In this document: in pieces, positions 19,002 to 28,447 of the stretch
How the letters are laid out: each line of letters begins with the position of its first letter
Numbering within the stretch: the first letter of the stretch is position 1
Source of the DNA: Pseudovibrio sp. Ad37
GTDB taxonomy: Bacteria > Pseudomonadota > Alphaproteobacteria > Rhizobiales > Stappiaceae
Direction: 5' to 3'
Assembly: GCF_001623075.1 (NCBI RefSeq)
Contig: NZ_LMCF01000016.1
Location: 62,001-126,000 of the forward strand
Length of the DNA: 64,000 nucleotides
Position numbers and translations under genes: made by a program
Notes under the pieces: generated by a model
What the model saw: the letters and a program-made list of their open reading frames with translations, nothing else
Told to the model about the DNA's origin: nothing
The model's database searches: none

Positions 19002-19194
19002 GCCACCTGTGTCTTGCTGGAATGCCCCTCTTGAAAGCGGCTCACAATATGCGTACATCCTTGCGAACTGAAATTTCATAAAGCGTATTCCCGTAAGGTG
19101 GGGAACGGTTTACGGATAACAACACGCGAGACCACGAGGGATTAAAGCGGCACAGCCAGTCTGACGAAAGGCGGCTGCTTTAAGTGATCAAAGA

Positions 19195-19632
19195 ATGCCA
19201 GAGCAAAATCTAAGAAAAACGAGCCTTCTGTGGTTATTTTTCAATCCGTTTGGGCGCATCACTAAAGGCGTATACTGGCTTGCAATTGGGTTGATCTCCT
19301 GTGTTATGATCATCGTTGCGAATATTTCTGCCAGCTCGCTTACCTACACCGAAAATGATGCAGCAAATCTCACGTTGGCGCAGGTTTACAGCGATTTGCT
19401 GGCTGCAAACCCGCTGTTGTTCCCATTTATACTCCTCACAAACTTCATGGTGCTTATGCTAGTGTTCAAACGGCTACAGGACCGTGGCATCACCGGTTTC
19501 GTCGCACTGATAATTTTCTTGCCATTCTTGAACTTTCTGGTTCCAATCATTGTTGGTTTCCTGAAGAGCGAGAAAGGCCCGAACAAATACGGTCCGGCAT
19601 CCAACACCCGCCCATTACAACGCAAAAAATAA
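19195..19632 (+). CDS. DUF805 family small membrane protein
   Basis: A 145-residue membrane protein of the DUF805 type: the opener LFNPFGRITKGVYWLAIG corresponds to the usual F-x-GRxxRxxYW motif, and MLVFKRLQDRGITGFVAL to the family's xRRLHDxGxSG. Three to four transmembrane segments are visible, with a basic C-terminus. The molecular role of the family is unknown. It lies just before dapE. Confidence 0.8.
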   Translation: MPEQNLRKTSLLWLFFNPFGRITKGVYWLAIGLISCVMIIVANISASSLTYTENDAANLTLAQVYSDLLAANPLLFPFILLTNFMVLMLVFKRLQDRGITGFVALIIFLPFLNFLVPIIVGFLKSEKGPNKYGPASNTRPLQRKK

Positions 19633-19734
19633 GCGTTTATGTTGAGATTTTGCGTTGCTATGTGCCAGTGAAAATCACGAAGTGCTGGCAACTCGTGATT
19701 GACCATCAGGCGCAGCACAGCTAAATCTCGAAGC

Positions 19735-20904
19735 ATGACTGATACGCTTTCTCCTGCGGTACAGATCTGCCGCGACTTAATCCACTGTCCAAGTGTCACA
19801 CCAGCTGAAGGTGGTGCTCTCACCACGCTCGAAAAGCTGCTCGCTGACGCAGGTTTCGAAGTCTCCCGTGTGATGTTCTCCGACGAGAACACACCCGACA
19901 TCGAAAACTTATTCGCAACCATCGGCTCCGGCAAACCGCACTTCGTGTTTGCAGGCCATACCGATGTTGTGCCAGTTGGTGATGAAGCAGCCTGGACCCA
20001 TGGCCCGTTTGACGGAATCATTGCAGATGGCATGCTCCATGGCCGCGGAACTGCAGATATGAAAGGCGGCGTAGCAGCGTTTGCCGCTGCTGCAATCGAC
20101 TACGTTAAAGCGCATCCAGATGGAATTCCCGGCCAAATCTCCTTCCTGATCACAGGTGATGAAGAGGGGCCGGCAATCAATGGCACCGTCAAACTGCTGG
20201 AATGGGCCAAAGAGCAGGGACATGTTTTCGATGCCTGCATCGTTGGCGAACCAACCAATTCGGATGCTCTGGGAGATGCGATCAAAGTTGGCCGTCGCGG
20301 GTCTTTGACAGGCACGTTAAAAGTCAACGGAACCCAAGGCCATGTTGCCTATCAACACCTTGCGGACAATCCGGTCCCGGGCATGCTCAAGCTTCTGAGT
20401 GCCGTTGCTGAGGTTGAGCTTGACAAAGGCAACGAGCGGTTCCAGCCATCCAATCTGGAAATCACCACGGTTGATGTCGGCAACACTGCAACCAACGTCA
20501 TTCCAGCTCACGTTATGGCGAAATTCAATATTCGCTTTAATGATCAATGGTCTGTCAGTTCACTGAGCCAGCACATAGAGAAGCTTCTGAATGATGCAGC
20601 TCCAGACGGCCTCGACTGGAGCATTGAGTTTGCCAGAGAAGCCACCGACAGCTTCCTGACACACGACGAAGCGTTGATCCAGACCCTATCCAATTCCATC
20701 AAAACGGTCACTGGTCGCACACCAGAACTGTCCACTGGCGGCGGAACCTCTGATGCACGTTTCATCAAGAACTATTGTGCAGTCGTTGAGTTCGGCCTTG
20801 TCGGCCAGACCATGCACAAAGTTGACGAGCACGTTGCTGTGGCTGACATTGAACAGCTCGCAGACATCTACCTCCGCTTCCTGCAAGATTACTTTCAGGC
20901 TTAA
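19735..20904 (+). CDS. dapE: Succinyl-diaminopimelate desuccinylase
   Basis: A 389-residue M20 family metalloenzyme of lysine and peptidoglycan biosynthesis, hydrolysing N-succinyl-LL-diaminopimelate. Zinc-site motifs: FAGHTDVVPVGD, GRGTADMKGG, TGDEEGPA, EPTNSD, and STGGGTSDARF near the C-terminus. The ATG at 19735 gives MTDTLSPAVQICRDL, the normal start; an in-frame TTG 36 bases earlier lacks a ribosome site. Two membrane protein genes follow on the same strand. Its partner dapD is about 33 kb away in this window. Confidence 0.95.
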   Translation: MTDTLSPAVQICRDLIHCPSVTPAEGGALTTLEKLLADAGFEVSRVMFSDENTPDIENLFATIGSGKPHFVFAGHTDVVPVGDEAAWTHGPFDGIIADGMLHGRGTADMKGGVAAFAAAAIDYVKAHPDGIPGQISFLITGDEEGPAINGTVKLLEWAKEQGHVFDACIVGEPTNSDALGDAIKVGRRGSLTGTLKVNGTQGHVAYQHLADNPVPGMLKLLSAVAEVELDKGNERFQPSNLEITTVDVGNTATNVIPAHVMAKFNIRFNDQWSVSSLSQHIEKLLNDAAPDGLDWSIEFAREATDSFLTHDEALIQTLSNSIKTVTGRTPELSTGGGTSDARFIKNYCAVVEFGLVGQTMHKVDEHVAVADIEQLADIYLRFLQDYFQA

Positions 20905-20928
20905 GCTAATAAGGAACAGGGTGTTTTG

Positions 20929-21537
20929 ATGGTTCTTGGCACACAGGAAATTCGCCAGTCCTGCATTGCATCCTGGAGGATCATGAGGGGCGAGACGGAA
21001 GCCTTGCAGCAGTTTGATCTGTCTGCAGATGGCTTCTGGCGCTCCTTTCTGGTCATCTTCCTCCTGCTTCCGTTCTATCTGCTGAGTCTGATCGCAGAGC
21101 ATGCGTTGATGGTTGAGCATTTCACCACGCAGGGACAAGAGAGCACTGAGATGGTTGCTGGGGGCTTCCAGCTGTATTTCGGTAAATTCCTCTCCCTGTT
21201 TGTCGACTGGATCACATTCCCGATCGTTGTTGGGCTTCTCGCTGGATCGTTAGGGCTGAAACGCAACTACGGACCATACATCATCGTCCGCAACTGGAGC
21301 ACGCTCATCATCCTGCTCCCGCAGACGCTGCTGTATCTGCTTTATATGGCGGGGCTCATTCCCTCAGAACTGCTGATCATGTTGACCTTCCCGATCATCG
21401 GGTGGGTACTGTGGTACAGATTCCAGATTGCCCGTGTTGCAGGGGACTGCAGCTTCTCAATCTCGATTGGTCTGGTGGTTCTGGATCTGGTGCTTTCCAT
21501 CCTGATCAGTGCGTCACTTGACCGACTATTTACGTAA
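20929..21537 (+). CDS. Polytopic membrane protein of unknown function
   Basis: A 202-residue protein I do not recognise. Residues from about 35 onward hold four or five hydrophobic helices (e.g. FLVIFLLLPFYLLSLIA, ITFPIVVGLLAGSLGL, LIILLPQTLLYLLYMAGL, SIGLVVLDLVLSILISASL) with short polar loops and a soluble N-terminus. AAGGAACAGG precedes the ATG at 20929. It starts 24 bases after dapE and is probably co-transcribed with it. No catalytic motif is visible. Confidence 0.75.
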   Translation: MVLGTQEIRQSCIASWRIMRGETEALQQFDLSADGFWRSFLVIFLLLPFYLLSLIAEHALMVEHFTTQGQESTEMVAGGFQLYFGKFLSLFVDWITFPIVVGLLAGSLGLKRNYGPYIIVRNWSTLIILLPQTLLYLLYMAGLIPSELLIMLTFPIIGWVLWYRFQIARVAGDCSFSISIGLVVLDLVLSILISASLDRLFT

Positions 21538-21632
21538 TAATACCTATTTTTCACGCACCCCTTTAAATTTTCAGTAGCGCTCATCCCAGTTTCCGCGCAC
21601 ACTTAACGTGGAGGAAAATTGGGAGGGACGGA

Positions 21633-22451
21633 ATGTCAGACAATCATCTGACTGTGCCTGCGGGTGCGCAAAACTCACAGCACAAACTGGCGAAACCGAT
21701 CGTGCGTCAGGTTACTCTGGAGGATATAACAAGCTCCCTGAAGCTTGGAATTTTGGACTTTGTGAAGACGCCGGTTATTGGCCTGACCTTTGGCGCCTTC
21801 TTTGTCGTCGGAGGGGTACTGGTCACGCTGCTCTCGTTCTGGGTGGACATGAGCTACATCAGCTACCCACTGGCCTGTGGCTTCCTGCTTCTGGGACCAT
21901 ACGCAGCTTTGGGGCTCTATGAGGTTTCCAGACGACTGCAGGCAGGCGAGACACCGCGCATGAGCGGCCTGTTTACGCTGATGTGGGAGCAACGCCGCGG
22001 CGAGATAGCCTGGATGGCCTTTGTCGTTATCTTCATCCAGTTCCTATGGATGTTTAAAGTCCACCTGCTGCTAGCCCTCTTTTTGGGAATGCAGGGCTAC
22101 GGCACATTTCTGCAGTTTGCGCAGACGATCTTTGAGACCTCTGATGGTCTCCTGTTTCTGTTGGCTGGTCACCTTGTCGGAGCGTTTTTCGCCATGCTGC
22201 TGTTCGCAGTCAGTGTGGTGTCATTCCCGATGCTGCTGGACACGGAAGTGGATTTCGTGACTGCAATGATCACAAGCTTCAAGGTGGTGACGGGAAGTCC
22301 GGTGATCATGGTGGGCTGGGGATTGCTCATCACGGCGATATTGATGGCTTCAATGATCCCTATGTTTGTCGGCTTACTGGTTACATTGCCAGTGCTCGGC
22401 CACACAACGTGGCACCTTTACAAACGGGTTGTGTCATTCGAAGGAAAGTAA
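21633..22451 (+). CDS. DUF2189 domain-containing membrane protein
   Basis: A 272-residue inner-membrane protein matching the DUF2189 pattern: an N-terminal VRQVTLEDITSSLKLGILDF segment, then about six helices, a conserved GPYAALGLYEVSRRLQAGE loop and VSVVSFPMLLDTEVDFVTAM, where the DxxxD cluster is family-typical. Function unknown. It is separated by 95 bases from the preceding membrane protein and has its own upstream GGAGG-like motif. A terminator shared with convergent truA follows. Confidence 0.85.
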   Translation: MSDNHLTVPAGAQNSQHKLAKPIVRQVTLEDITSSLKLGILDFVKTPVIGLTFGAFFVVGGVLVTLLSFWVDMSYISYPLACGFLLLGPYAALGLYEVSRRLQAGETPRMSGLFTLMWEQRRGEIAWMAFVVIFIQFLWMFKVHLLLALFLGMQGYGTFLQFAQTIFETSDGLLFLLAGHLVGAFFAMLLFAVSVVSFPMLLDTEVDFVTAMITSFKVVTGSPVIMVGWGLLITAILMASMIPMFVGLLVTLPVLGHTTWHLYKRVVSFEGK

Positions 22452-22459
22452 GCTCATGT

Positions 22460-22486
22460 AACCGGAGGTGGACGGCCTCCGGTTTC
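22460..22486. terminator. Terminator between DUF2189 gene and convergent truA
   Basis: AACCGGAGG (22460-22468) pairs with CCTCCGGTT (22476-22484) around seven bases, ending TTTCC. It sits between two converging genes and may work in both directions. Confidence 0.75.
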
Positions 22487-22513
22487 CTATTAAGCTAACA
22501 GGTTGAAGAGAAC

Positions 22514-23344
22514 CTAGTCTTCTTCATCCGCCGGGGCTTCATCAGCACCAACGCTCTTCAAGCTATCCTGATAGGCAAGGAACGACGCCTCATCCTCTTT
22601 TGGGGTGCGATAATCGACCTGCGTGAGATAAAGCCCCTCAGGCACAGCAACAGGTCCACACGCTTGTCTGTCACAGGCTTCCAGTGCTGCTCTCAGATCG
22701 TCTTTAGTCCAGCGGCCTTCACCCACAAGACGAAGGCTACCCACCATGGAACGAACCTGATTGTGCAGGAATGAGCGGGAGCTGCATTCTAGGAACACGT
22801 GATAGCCTTGACGATATACACAGATGCGCTCCATCGTCTTCCACGGGCTCTTCGCCTGACAACGCGTATGGCGGAAGGTCGTGAAATCATGATGACCCAG
22901 CAGCACTTGCGCAGCGTCGTTCATGGCCTCCGCATCCAGCTCCGGCTTCACATGCCATGCCAGCCCAAGGTCGTGGGTCAGCGGCTCAAGACGGTTTGCG
23001 ATCTTAAAGCGATAATGACGGCGGATTGCTGAAAACCGGGCATCAAAGCCCAGACCTGCCTTCTCACAAGCCAGAATGGCAACTGGGTCCGGTTGCGTAT
23101 GAAAGTTCAGCGCATTCTTCACGGTTTCTGCAGGCCAATCCTTTGCAAGATCCAGATGGGCCACCTGTCCGGTCGCATGCACACCAGAGTCCGTGCGTCC
23201 GGCACCGCCAATGGTCACTGTCTCACCCGTGAAGGACTTGATTGCGCGCTCAATAACACCCTGGGCTGTCGGCCCGTTGTCCTGACGCTGCCAGCCAACA
23301 AAAGGGCGTCCGTCATAATCAATGGTAATTTTGTAACGCGGCAT
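22514..23344 (-). CDS. truA: tRNA pseudouridine(38-40) synthase
   Basis: A 276-residue pseudouridine synthase acting on the anticodon arm of many tRNAs. The catalytic Asp is in GGAGRTDSGVHATGQVAH, and FLHNQVRSMVGSL is the conserved C-terminal RNA-binding segment. The start MPRYKITIDYDG is family-typical and lies five codons inside the open frame. It has an acidic C-terminal tail (ADEAPADEED). It converges on the DUF2189 gene. Confidence 0.96.
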   Translation of the reverse strand: MPRYKITIDYDGRPFVGWQRQDNGPTAQGVIERAIKSFTGETVTIGGAGRTDSGVHATGQVAHLDLAKDWPAETVKNALNFHTQPDPVAILACEKAGLGFDARFSAIRRHYRFKIANRLEPLTHDLGLAWHVKPELDAEAMNDAAQVLLGHHDFTTFRHTRCQAKSPWKTMERICVYRQGYHVFLECSSRSFLHNQVRSMVGSLRLVGEGRWTKDDLRAALEACDRQACGPVAVPEGLYLTQVDYRTPKEDEASFLAYQDSLKSVGADEAPADEED

Positions 23345-23496
23345 TCTTGTTCTTTGCAAAGGTTAGGCAAGCAGACTGTAAGCCAGTTTGCAGGGCGTGA
23401 GACAAGCATGAGCTTGCAGGATATCTCTGAAATTTTGCGCTGTACTATCAGATTTGAAAGGGCAAGACCAGACCTGACGGTAAGCCTGAAAGGAAC

Positions 23497-24036
23497 CTAT
23501 TCGAACTCTCGGAAAGGTGTGGCATAGGTAACCTCAACCGGCAGGTCTTCGCGCCCCGCCTGCGTAAAAGGCAATGCCATGAAGATAGGCCCGGCATATG
23601 GTCCTTGCACCTTCTTGGCCAGTTCGCTGTCAAAGCCAAAGCGGGAATAGTAATCAGGAGCCCCCAACACCAGAACCAGGTCTTCCCCCAGCCCTTGTAA
23701 GTCATCCAGAGCTTCCTGAATGAGTTTCGTGCCTACGCCCTTGTTTTGAGAGGCGGGATCAACGCAAACTGGTGCAAGGCAGCTGATTTTCAGGCGGTGT
23801 CCTTCTCCCGTACCCGTCACACGAGAAAACGCGAGGTGGCCGAGTAATTTGCCATCATCATCCGTTGCAATCCGCTCAAGAACCAGCGCACCACAAGCAC
23901 GCAGTCGCTCAACCAGACGTCCTTCGTTGCTCTGACCAAAGGCTTTGACGAGCAAAGACAAAATGGCAGGCTCGTCTTTCTTTTCTGGCGTACGGAGACC
24001 AACTTGATCCTCTCCAATCTGGTGGAATTCAACCAT
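23497..24036 (-). CDS. GNAT family N-acetyltransferase
   Basis: A 179-residue single-domain acetyltransferase. The acetyl-CoA site is the segment LAPVCVDPASQNKGVGTKLIQEALDDL with the Q-x-x-G-x-G core, preceded by the strand GKLLGHLAFSRV. YYSRFGFDSEL matches the C-terminal beta-bulge region of the YhbS-like subgroup. The substrate cannot be told. It sits between fmt and truA on the same strand. Confidence 0.85.
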   Translation of the reverse strand: MVEFHQIGEDQVGLRTPEKKDEPAILSLLVKAFGQSNEGRLVERLRACGALVLERIATDDDGKLLGHLAFSRVTGTGEGHRLKISCLAPVCVDPASQNKGVGTKLIQEALDDLQGLGEDLVLVLGAPDYYSRFGFDSELAKKVQGPYAGPIFMALPFTQAGREDLPVEVTYATPFREFE

Positions 24037-24091
24037 GATGCCTCCGTGTTTCCTGATGTTTCTTAAGAAAAGCCTATATGATTAATCAGGG

Positions 24092-25036
24092 TCAGGAAAC
24101 CGTGTCTCCGGCACTAAGCTTAGAGCCACGTAAAAATTCCTCAGCAGACATCGCCTTTTTGCCAGCCCGTTGAACCTGAACCAGCTTGATCGCGTCAGAA
24201 CCACACGCAATCGTCAGCGTAGTATCGTCAACAACCAGAACCTCACCAGCTGCACCAGAACCATCGGCTAAGCTGCTGCGCAGGATCTTCACACGTTCAG
24301 GGTTCTTGCCACCCAACTCCATCTCGCACCAGGCGCCAGGGAACGGAGATAGGCCACGAATGTGGTTGTGCACTTGTTCAGCTGGCAAAGACCAGTCGAT
24401 GCGTGTTTCGCTCTTCTGGATCTTCTTAGCGTAGGTCACGCCCTCATCAGGTTGAGGCGTTGCACCAAGACCACCACGAGACAGAGCAGAAAGTGCACGC
24501 ATCATCAAATCGCCGCCCAAAGCAGACAGGCGGTCATGCAGCTCGCCTGCTGTCATGTCCGGGGTGATTGCGACGGTCTCAGACATGCAGACCGGACCAG
24601 TGTCCAGTCCTTCTTCCATCTGCATCACCTGAATGCCGGAAGCTTTGTCTCCAGCCATGATAGCCCGGTTGATAGGCGCAGCACCGCGCCAGCGTGGAAG
24701 CAGCGAGGCATGGCCATTCAAACAGCCGTGCTCGGTGCCCTCCAGAATGGCTTTCGGCAGCAACAAGCCATAAGCGACCACAACAGCCACATCCGCTTCA
24801 AAGGAGCGGAACCGTTCCTGCTCTTCTTCGCTCTTCAGTGATGTTGGTGTGAAAACAGGAATACCGAGGCTTTCAGCAGCTTCGTGCACAGGCGTCTTTT
24901 TCAGCTCCATGCCGCGTCCGGCTTTGCGTGGTGGCTGCGAGTAACAAGCGACCACATCCCAACCTTGCCCGACGATCTCAAAGAGTGTCGGAACGGAGAA
25001 ATCAGGAGTACCCATAAAGATGACGCGCAATGACAT
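24092..25036 (-). CDS. fmt: Methionyl-tRNA formyltransferase
   Basis: A 314-residue enzyme that formylates initiator Met-tRNA, about E. coli length. Motifs: [12 protein letters not shown] at the start, the formyl-folate loop [20 protein letters not shown] with the catalytic Asn-His, and [11 protein letters not shown]. The start giving [13 protein letters not shown] is chosen over a frame extension of 14 codons. Peptide deformylase lies upstream on the same strand, but a terminator separates the two. Confidence 0.96.
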   Translation of the reverse strand: MSLRVIFMGTPDFSVPTLFEIVGQGWDVVACYSQPPRKAGRGMELKKTPVHEAAESLGIPVFTPTSLKSEEEQERFRSFEADVAVVVAYGLLLPKAILEGTEHGCLNGHASLLPRWRGAAPINRAIMAGDKASGIQVMQMEEGLDTGPVCMSETVAITPDMTAGELHDRLSALGGDLMMRALSALSRGGLGATPQPDEGVTYAKKIQKSETRIDWSLPAEQVHNHIRGLSPFPGAWCEMELGGKNPERVKILRSSLADGSGAAGEVLVVDDTTLTIACGSDAIKLVQVQRAGKKAMSAEEFLRGSKLSAGDTVS

Positions 25037-25114
25037 AGCTGACCTGCTTGGCTGTAATTCTTGTATTCCAGACTTCATGCGTCAGCTGGTGGGGAAGGAC
25101 AAGGAAAAAACAAC

Positions 25115-25146
25115 AAAAAAAAGCGGCTCTCCAAAGAAGGCCGCTT
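25115..25146 (-). terminator. Terminator of def, between def and fmt
   Basis: On the - strand, the arms at 25146-25140 and 25127-25121 (AAGCGGC/GCCGCTT) form a hairpin followed by a run of U (the A-run at 25115-25122). It separates def from fmt, which are co-transcribed in many bacteria. Confidence 0.7.
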
Positions 25147-25170
25147 AATCCACTCGCAATACCAGGATGA

Positions 25171-25698
25171 TCAGGCTTGTTTCGCCTGCTTGATCATCTT
25201 CTTCACGATCCGGTCACGCTTCAGTCGGGACAGGTAATCGATGAACAGCACACCGTTCAGATGGTCCAGCTCATGCTGAATGCAGGTGGCAAGCAAACCG
25301 CCAGCTTCAATTTCCTGCTTCTCGCCTTCAATGTTGAGGAAGGAAACGCGCACTTCGCTTGGCCGCTCAACATCCTCATAAACGCCAGGGATGGACAGGC
25401 AACCTTCCTGATAAGTGCTCTTCTCCTCAGATGACCACGTGATCTCTGGGTTGATGAACACCATTGGCTCTTTCTCGACGGAATCGTCTTCTTCGCTCTC
25501 GCGCTCTGCAACATCAAGAACGAACATACGTTTCAAAACGCCAATCTGACTTGCTGCAAGGCCAATGCCCGGCGCGTCATACATGGTCGCCAGCATATCG
25601 TCGGCAAGTTTTCTGATTTCGTCGTTGATGTCTTCAATCGGAGCGCACTTCTCGCGAAGGCAGTTTTCCGGGACAAATTTTATCTCGCGAATCGTCAT
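25171..25698 (-). CDS. def: Peptide deformylase
   Basis: A 175-residue metalloprotease removing the formyl group from nascent proteins. All three family motifs are intact: GIGLAASQIG (motif 1), EGCLSIPG (motif 2 with the Cys metal ligand) and QHELDHLNG (motif 3, two His ligands and the catalytic Glu). An acidic loop EREESEEDDSVEKE-like insertion lies before motif 2. Pairs functionally with fmt downstream. Confidence 0.96.
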   Translation of the reverse strand: MTIREIKFVPENCLREKCAPIEDINDEIRKLADDMLATMYDAPGIGLAASQIGVLKRMFVLDVAERESEEDDSVEKEPMVFINPEITWSSEEKSTYQEGCLSIPGVYEDVERPSEVRVSFLNIEGEKQEIEAGGLLATCIQHELDHLNGVLFIDYLSRLKRDRIVKKMIKQAKQA

Positions 25699-26129
25699 AA
25701 TTACTTTTGAAGTTGTTCTCGTTGCAAAGCTGTCTGCTCAACGTGAGGCCAGCTGATAGTGTTATTTACGCTTCATATCCTCTTATAAGAACTTTGCCAA
25801 GTCGTTGACTATAGGCTTTTGGTTAGCGGCTATTAATGGATATTGTGGGATGGAAATAAAGTATCATTTCCCAAAATATAGTTTCATCCTAATGTACGTA
25901 TTATCAAAATAAAATATCATCCTATTTCTTTCTGATATATGACCGCTTCACAACGGAATTTTGTGGAGTCGGCCTAATGGCTGGGTAATCCCGGCGTTGT
26001 TGCATAAAGGGCGAAGGCGCCTTTATGCAACAACGCCGATACTCCCCATCAATTGAAGGATGTGGGTTGCAGTGCATCCAAGAAAGCTGAGAGGTATCGC
26101 GGTGTTGCAAAGTGTTCTATGTTTGTTTC
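25699..26129. other. 431-bp gap between def and rmuC
   Basis: Divergent promoter region. The part nearest def is AT-rich (25780-25930) with loosely repeated TATCATCCTA/TTTCATCCTA words. A 47-base near-complete palindrome lies at 25992-26038. No convincing coding sequence. Confidence 0.6.
25992..26038. repeat. 47-base inverted repeat with IS-end-like arms
   Basis: CGGCGTTGTTGCATAAAGG (25992-26010) is perfectly repeated in inverse at 26020-26038 with a nine-base spacer. The GGCxxTGTTGCAxAAA form resembles the terminal inverted repeats of IS6- and IS5-type elements. It looks like two element ends joined head to head with nothing between, or a very small mobile palindrome. No transposase is present and no T-run follows. 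Confidence 0.6.
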
Positions 26130-27338
26130 ATGGAACAGACAGTCTTCACATACGGTGCATTCACCCTCTCATATATTCAGGCAGCCATAGTCAGTGGAGG
26201 CCTTTTTTTCCTTTTGCTGCTCATCTGGATCATGAGCCTGCGCGCAAAACTTAACAAAGTGCGTGGTACATCGGTGCTGGAGCAAAAGCGGGCAGAATAC
26301 ACAGAAGCCGCACTGGCAGATCTGGTCCGCTCTCAAGGAGAAATGACAGGCCGTATGCAAACCATGGCAGAGGTTTTTGGCTCCCGTCAGTCAGATCTGA
26401 TGCGTGTGGTGAATGATCGCCTTGATGGTCTTGGTAAAACGCTGGGTGCGTCTGTTCTGGAAACCCATCGTCAAACCCATGCCAGTCTGACAGGCCTGCA
26501 GGAGCGTATGGCACTGCTCGACAAAGCGAATAAAACCATGGGTGAGCTGGCAGGGCAGGTGACTGATCTGCAGATGGTTTTGAATGACAAGCAAACCCGG
26601 GGTGCATTTGGTCAAGGACGTATGGAGGCAATCATTGATGACGCATTGCCACCAACAAGCTTCTCGTTTCAAAGCTCACTCTCCAATCGCTCCCGGCCTG
26701 ACTGTCTGATCCATATGCCGACGGGTGCCCCGCCGTTGGTGGTGGATGCCAAGTTCCCCCTGGAAGCTTTCGCTGCCATCAAGGATGCAGAAACCAAGCA
26801 GGACTTGAAAGAAGCTGCCGCTCGCTTCCGAAAGGATATCTCCAAGCATCTAGAAGACATCGCAGGTAAGTATTTGCTTCCGGGTGAGACGCAGGACACG
26901 GCGCTTATGTTTGTGCCCTCTGAGAGCCTTTTCGCTGAGATCCACGAAGGTTTCCCTGACCTGACGCAAAAAGCCCACCGCCTGCGCGTGGTCATCGTCT
27001 CACCGTCTCTGCTTGTTCTTGCTGTGCAGGTTATTCAATCTGTGCTGCGCGATGCCCGCATGCGCGAACAGGCTCATTTCATTCAGGCTGAAGTTGGTAA
27101 ACTCCTGCTGGATGTTGGCCGTCTGACAGAGCGTGTCTCCAAACTGCAAACCCATTTTGCCCAGACCAACAAAGATCTGGATCAGATCATGATCTCAGGC
27201 GACAAAATCGGCAATCGAGCTCGCAAGATTGATGAGATGCAATTGGGCGGCAAAGCAACAGATCACGTCTCCTCAGCTGCATCACAAGCCCCACAAACAA
27301 CACACCTTGCAGAAGATGAGTTGCCATCCCCCTTTTAG
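26130..27338 (+). CDS. rmuC: DNA recombination protein RmuC
   Basis: A 402-residue protein with one N-terminal transmembrane helix (about residues 12-34), a coiled-coil segment and a C-terminal nuclease-fold domain. The family core VVDAKFPLEAF (catalytic Asp/Lys region) and ALMFVPSESLFAEI are clear, followed by ILVLAVQ-like VIVSPSLLVLAVQVIQ. RmuC limits inversions and rearrangements at short inverted repeats in E. coli. An ATG at 26130 is preferred to GTG 26112. The large palindrome lies 92 bases upstream of it. Confidence 0.93.
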   Translation: MEQTVFTYGAFTLSYIQAAIVSGGLFFLLLLIWIMSLRAKLNKVRGTSVLEQKRAEYTEAALADLVRSQGEMTGRMQTMAEVFGSRQSDLMRVVNDRLDGLGKTLGASVLETHRQTHASLTGLQERMALLDKANKTMGELAGQVTDLQMVLNDKQTRGAFGQGRMEAIIDDALPPTSFSFQSSLSNRSRPDCLIHMPTGAPPLVVDAKFPLEAFAAIKDAETKQDLKEAAARFRKDISKHLEDIAGKYLLPGETQDTALMFVPSESLFAEIHEGFPDLTQKAHRLRVVIVSPSLLVLAVQVIQSVLRDARMREQAHFIQAEVGKLLLDVGRLTERVSKLQTHFAQTNKDLDQIMISGDKIGNRARKIDEMQLGGKATDHVSSAASQAPQTTHLAEDELPSPF

Positions 27339-27357
27339 TTTGATCGGCGATAAGCAG

Positions 27358-28275
27358 CTACTCGATCTGTAGAAGATGATCACGCAAGGCAGCCACTGCC
27401 GGCCGCCTCCAGGCAGCTGAACTCCCAACAATGTAATAGGTGTTCCCCGTCATATGCCGTGCAGAGACTGGCTCGATCAGTGTCCCATCCGCCAGATCTT
27501 TCTCAATGAGCAAAGAGGGAAGCAAGGCAAGGCCAAGGCCCTGACGCGTAGCCTCCAATACCATGAAGAAATGCTCGAAGGAAAGGGAGGTGTCTCCGGG
27601 CAAGTAGCTTGAAAGCTTATGTGCCTCCGCCCAGTATTCCCAACTGCCCAGGCGCGTGGAGTGAATGAGTCGGGGGAGACCCAGAAGATCTTTTATGCTC
27701 TCCGGCTGGGTATCCCCCAACAGGCTTGGATGACAGACCAGAACCATTTCTTCATCACAAATCCGGAAGCTCTCCAGAGCAGGCCAACTGCCACGCCCCA
27801 CAGTAAGTGCCACATCCACACTGGAAGGATCCCAGTTGACCGGATCTTTATGACCAGCTGAAAAGTCGGCTGGGATGGTAACAAGATCAACGCTGATGGC
27901 GGGATAGGCCTGCTTAAAGCCTTTGATCCGCTCCATGAACCAGAGATTGGCAAGTGAGGGTAGCGTCCCGATACGCAGCTGACCTGAAACAGACCCCTTC
28001 AATTCATGCTCAAGATCTTCAACCAGCTTCAATGCATTCTTTGCCTTCTGGCTCAGCAGCAGCCCATCTTGAGTAAGTGCCAGCGTTTTCCCCTGACGCG
28101 AAAACAGCACCAGTCCCAACTGCTCTTCCAAATTCTGAATGCGGCGGGACACAGCCCCTTGCGTAATGCCAAGCTCCCGTGCCGCCCGGGTAAAGCTCCC
28201 ATGGCGCGCTGCTGCATCAAAAACAGGAAGAACAGAGAGGATCTGCGAAGTGATCGAAAGACTATGTCGGCTCAT
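27358..28275 (-). CDS. LysR family transcriptional regulator (divergent from nitrilase cluster)
   Basis: A 305-residue LysR protein: N-terminal winged helix (about residues 17-75, FDAAARHGSFTRAARELGITQGAVSRRI) and a C-terminal periplasmic-binding-protein-like effector domain; the GcvA-like ending is typical. It is divergent from the VOC, nitrilase and reductase genes, the usual layout for a regulator and its targets. A perfect T-N11-A palindrome lies four bases upstream of its start, consistent with autoregulation. Confidence 0.92.
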   Translation of the reverse strand: MSRHSLSITSQILSVLPVFDAAARHGSFTRAARELGITQGAVSRRIQNLEEQLGLVLFSRQGKTLALTQDGLLLSQKAKNALKLVEDLEHELKGSVSGQLRIGTLPSLANLWFMERIKGFKQAYPAISVDLVTIPADFSAGHKDPVNWDPSSVDVALTVGRGSWPALESFRICDEEMVLVCHPSLLGDTQPESIKDLLGLPRLIHSTRLGSWEYWAEAHKLSSYLPGDTSLSFEHFFMVLEATRQGLGLALLPSLLIEKDLADGTLIEPVSARHMTGNTYYIVGSSAAWRRPAVAALRDHLLQIE

Positions 28276-28278
28276 GCT

Positions 28279-28293
28279 ATGAGTTTAACTCAT
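28279..28293. promoter_or_regulatory. Candidate LysR operator
   Basis: ATGAGTTTAACTCAT is a perfect palindrome that contains T-N11-A, the LysR-type recognition form. It overlaps the leader of the LysR gene. A half copy, CATGAGTTT, recurs about 60 bases toward the VOC gene (near 28352), where a promoter-proximal site would be expected. Confidence 0.6.
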
Positions 28294-28447
28294 GTCTATG
28301 TGACTGTCATTGGTCTATCTATGAGATTTTACGTAGTTTAAAACAACTCCAGCATGAGTTTTGGGTATAGAGCCTATTCTAGGTAAGTGGCCTTCAAGGT
28401 TTCTACCAGAATACGGATTTTAGTTTGCAAGTAAGGTGAGGCTGAAC

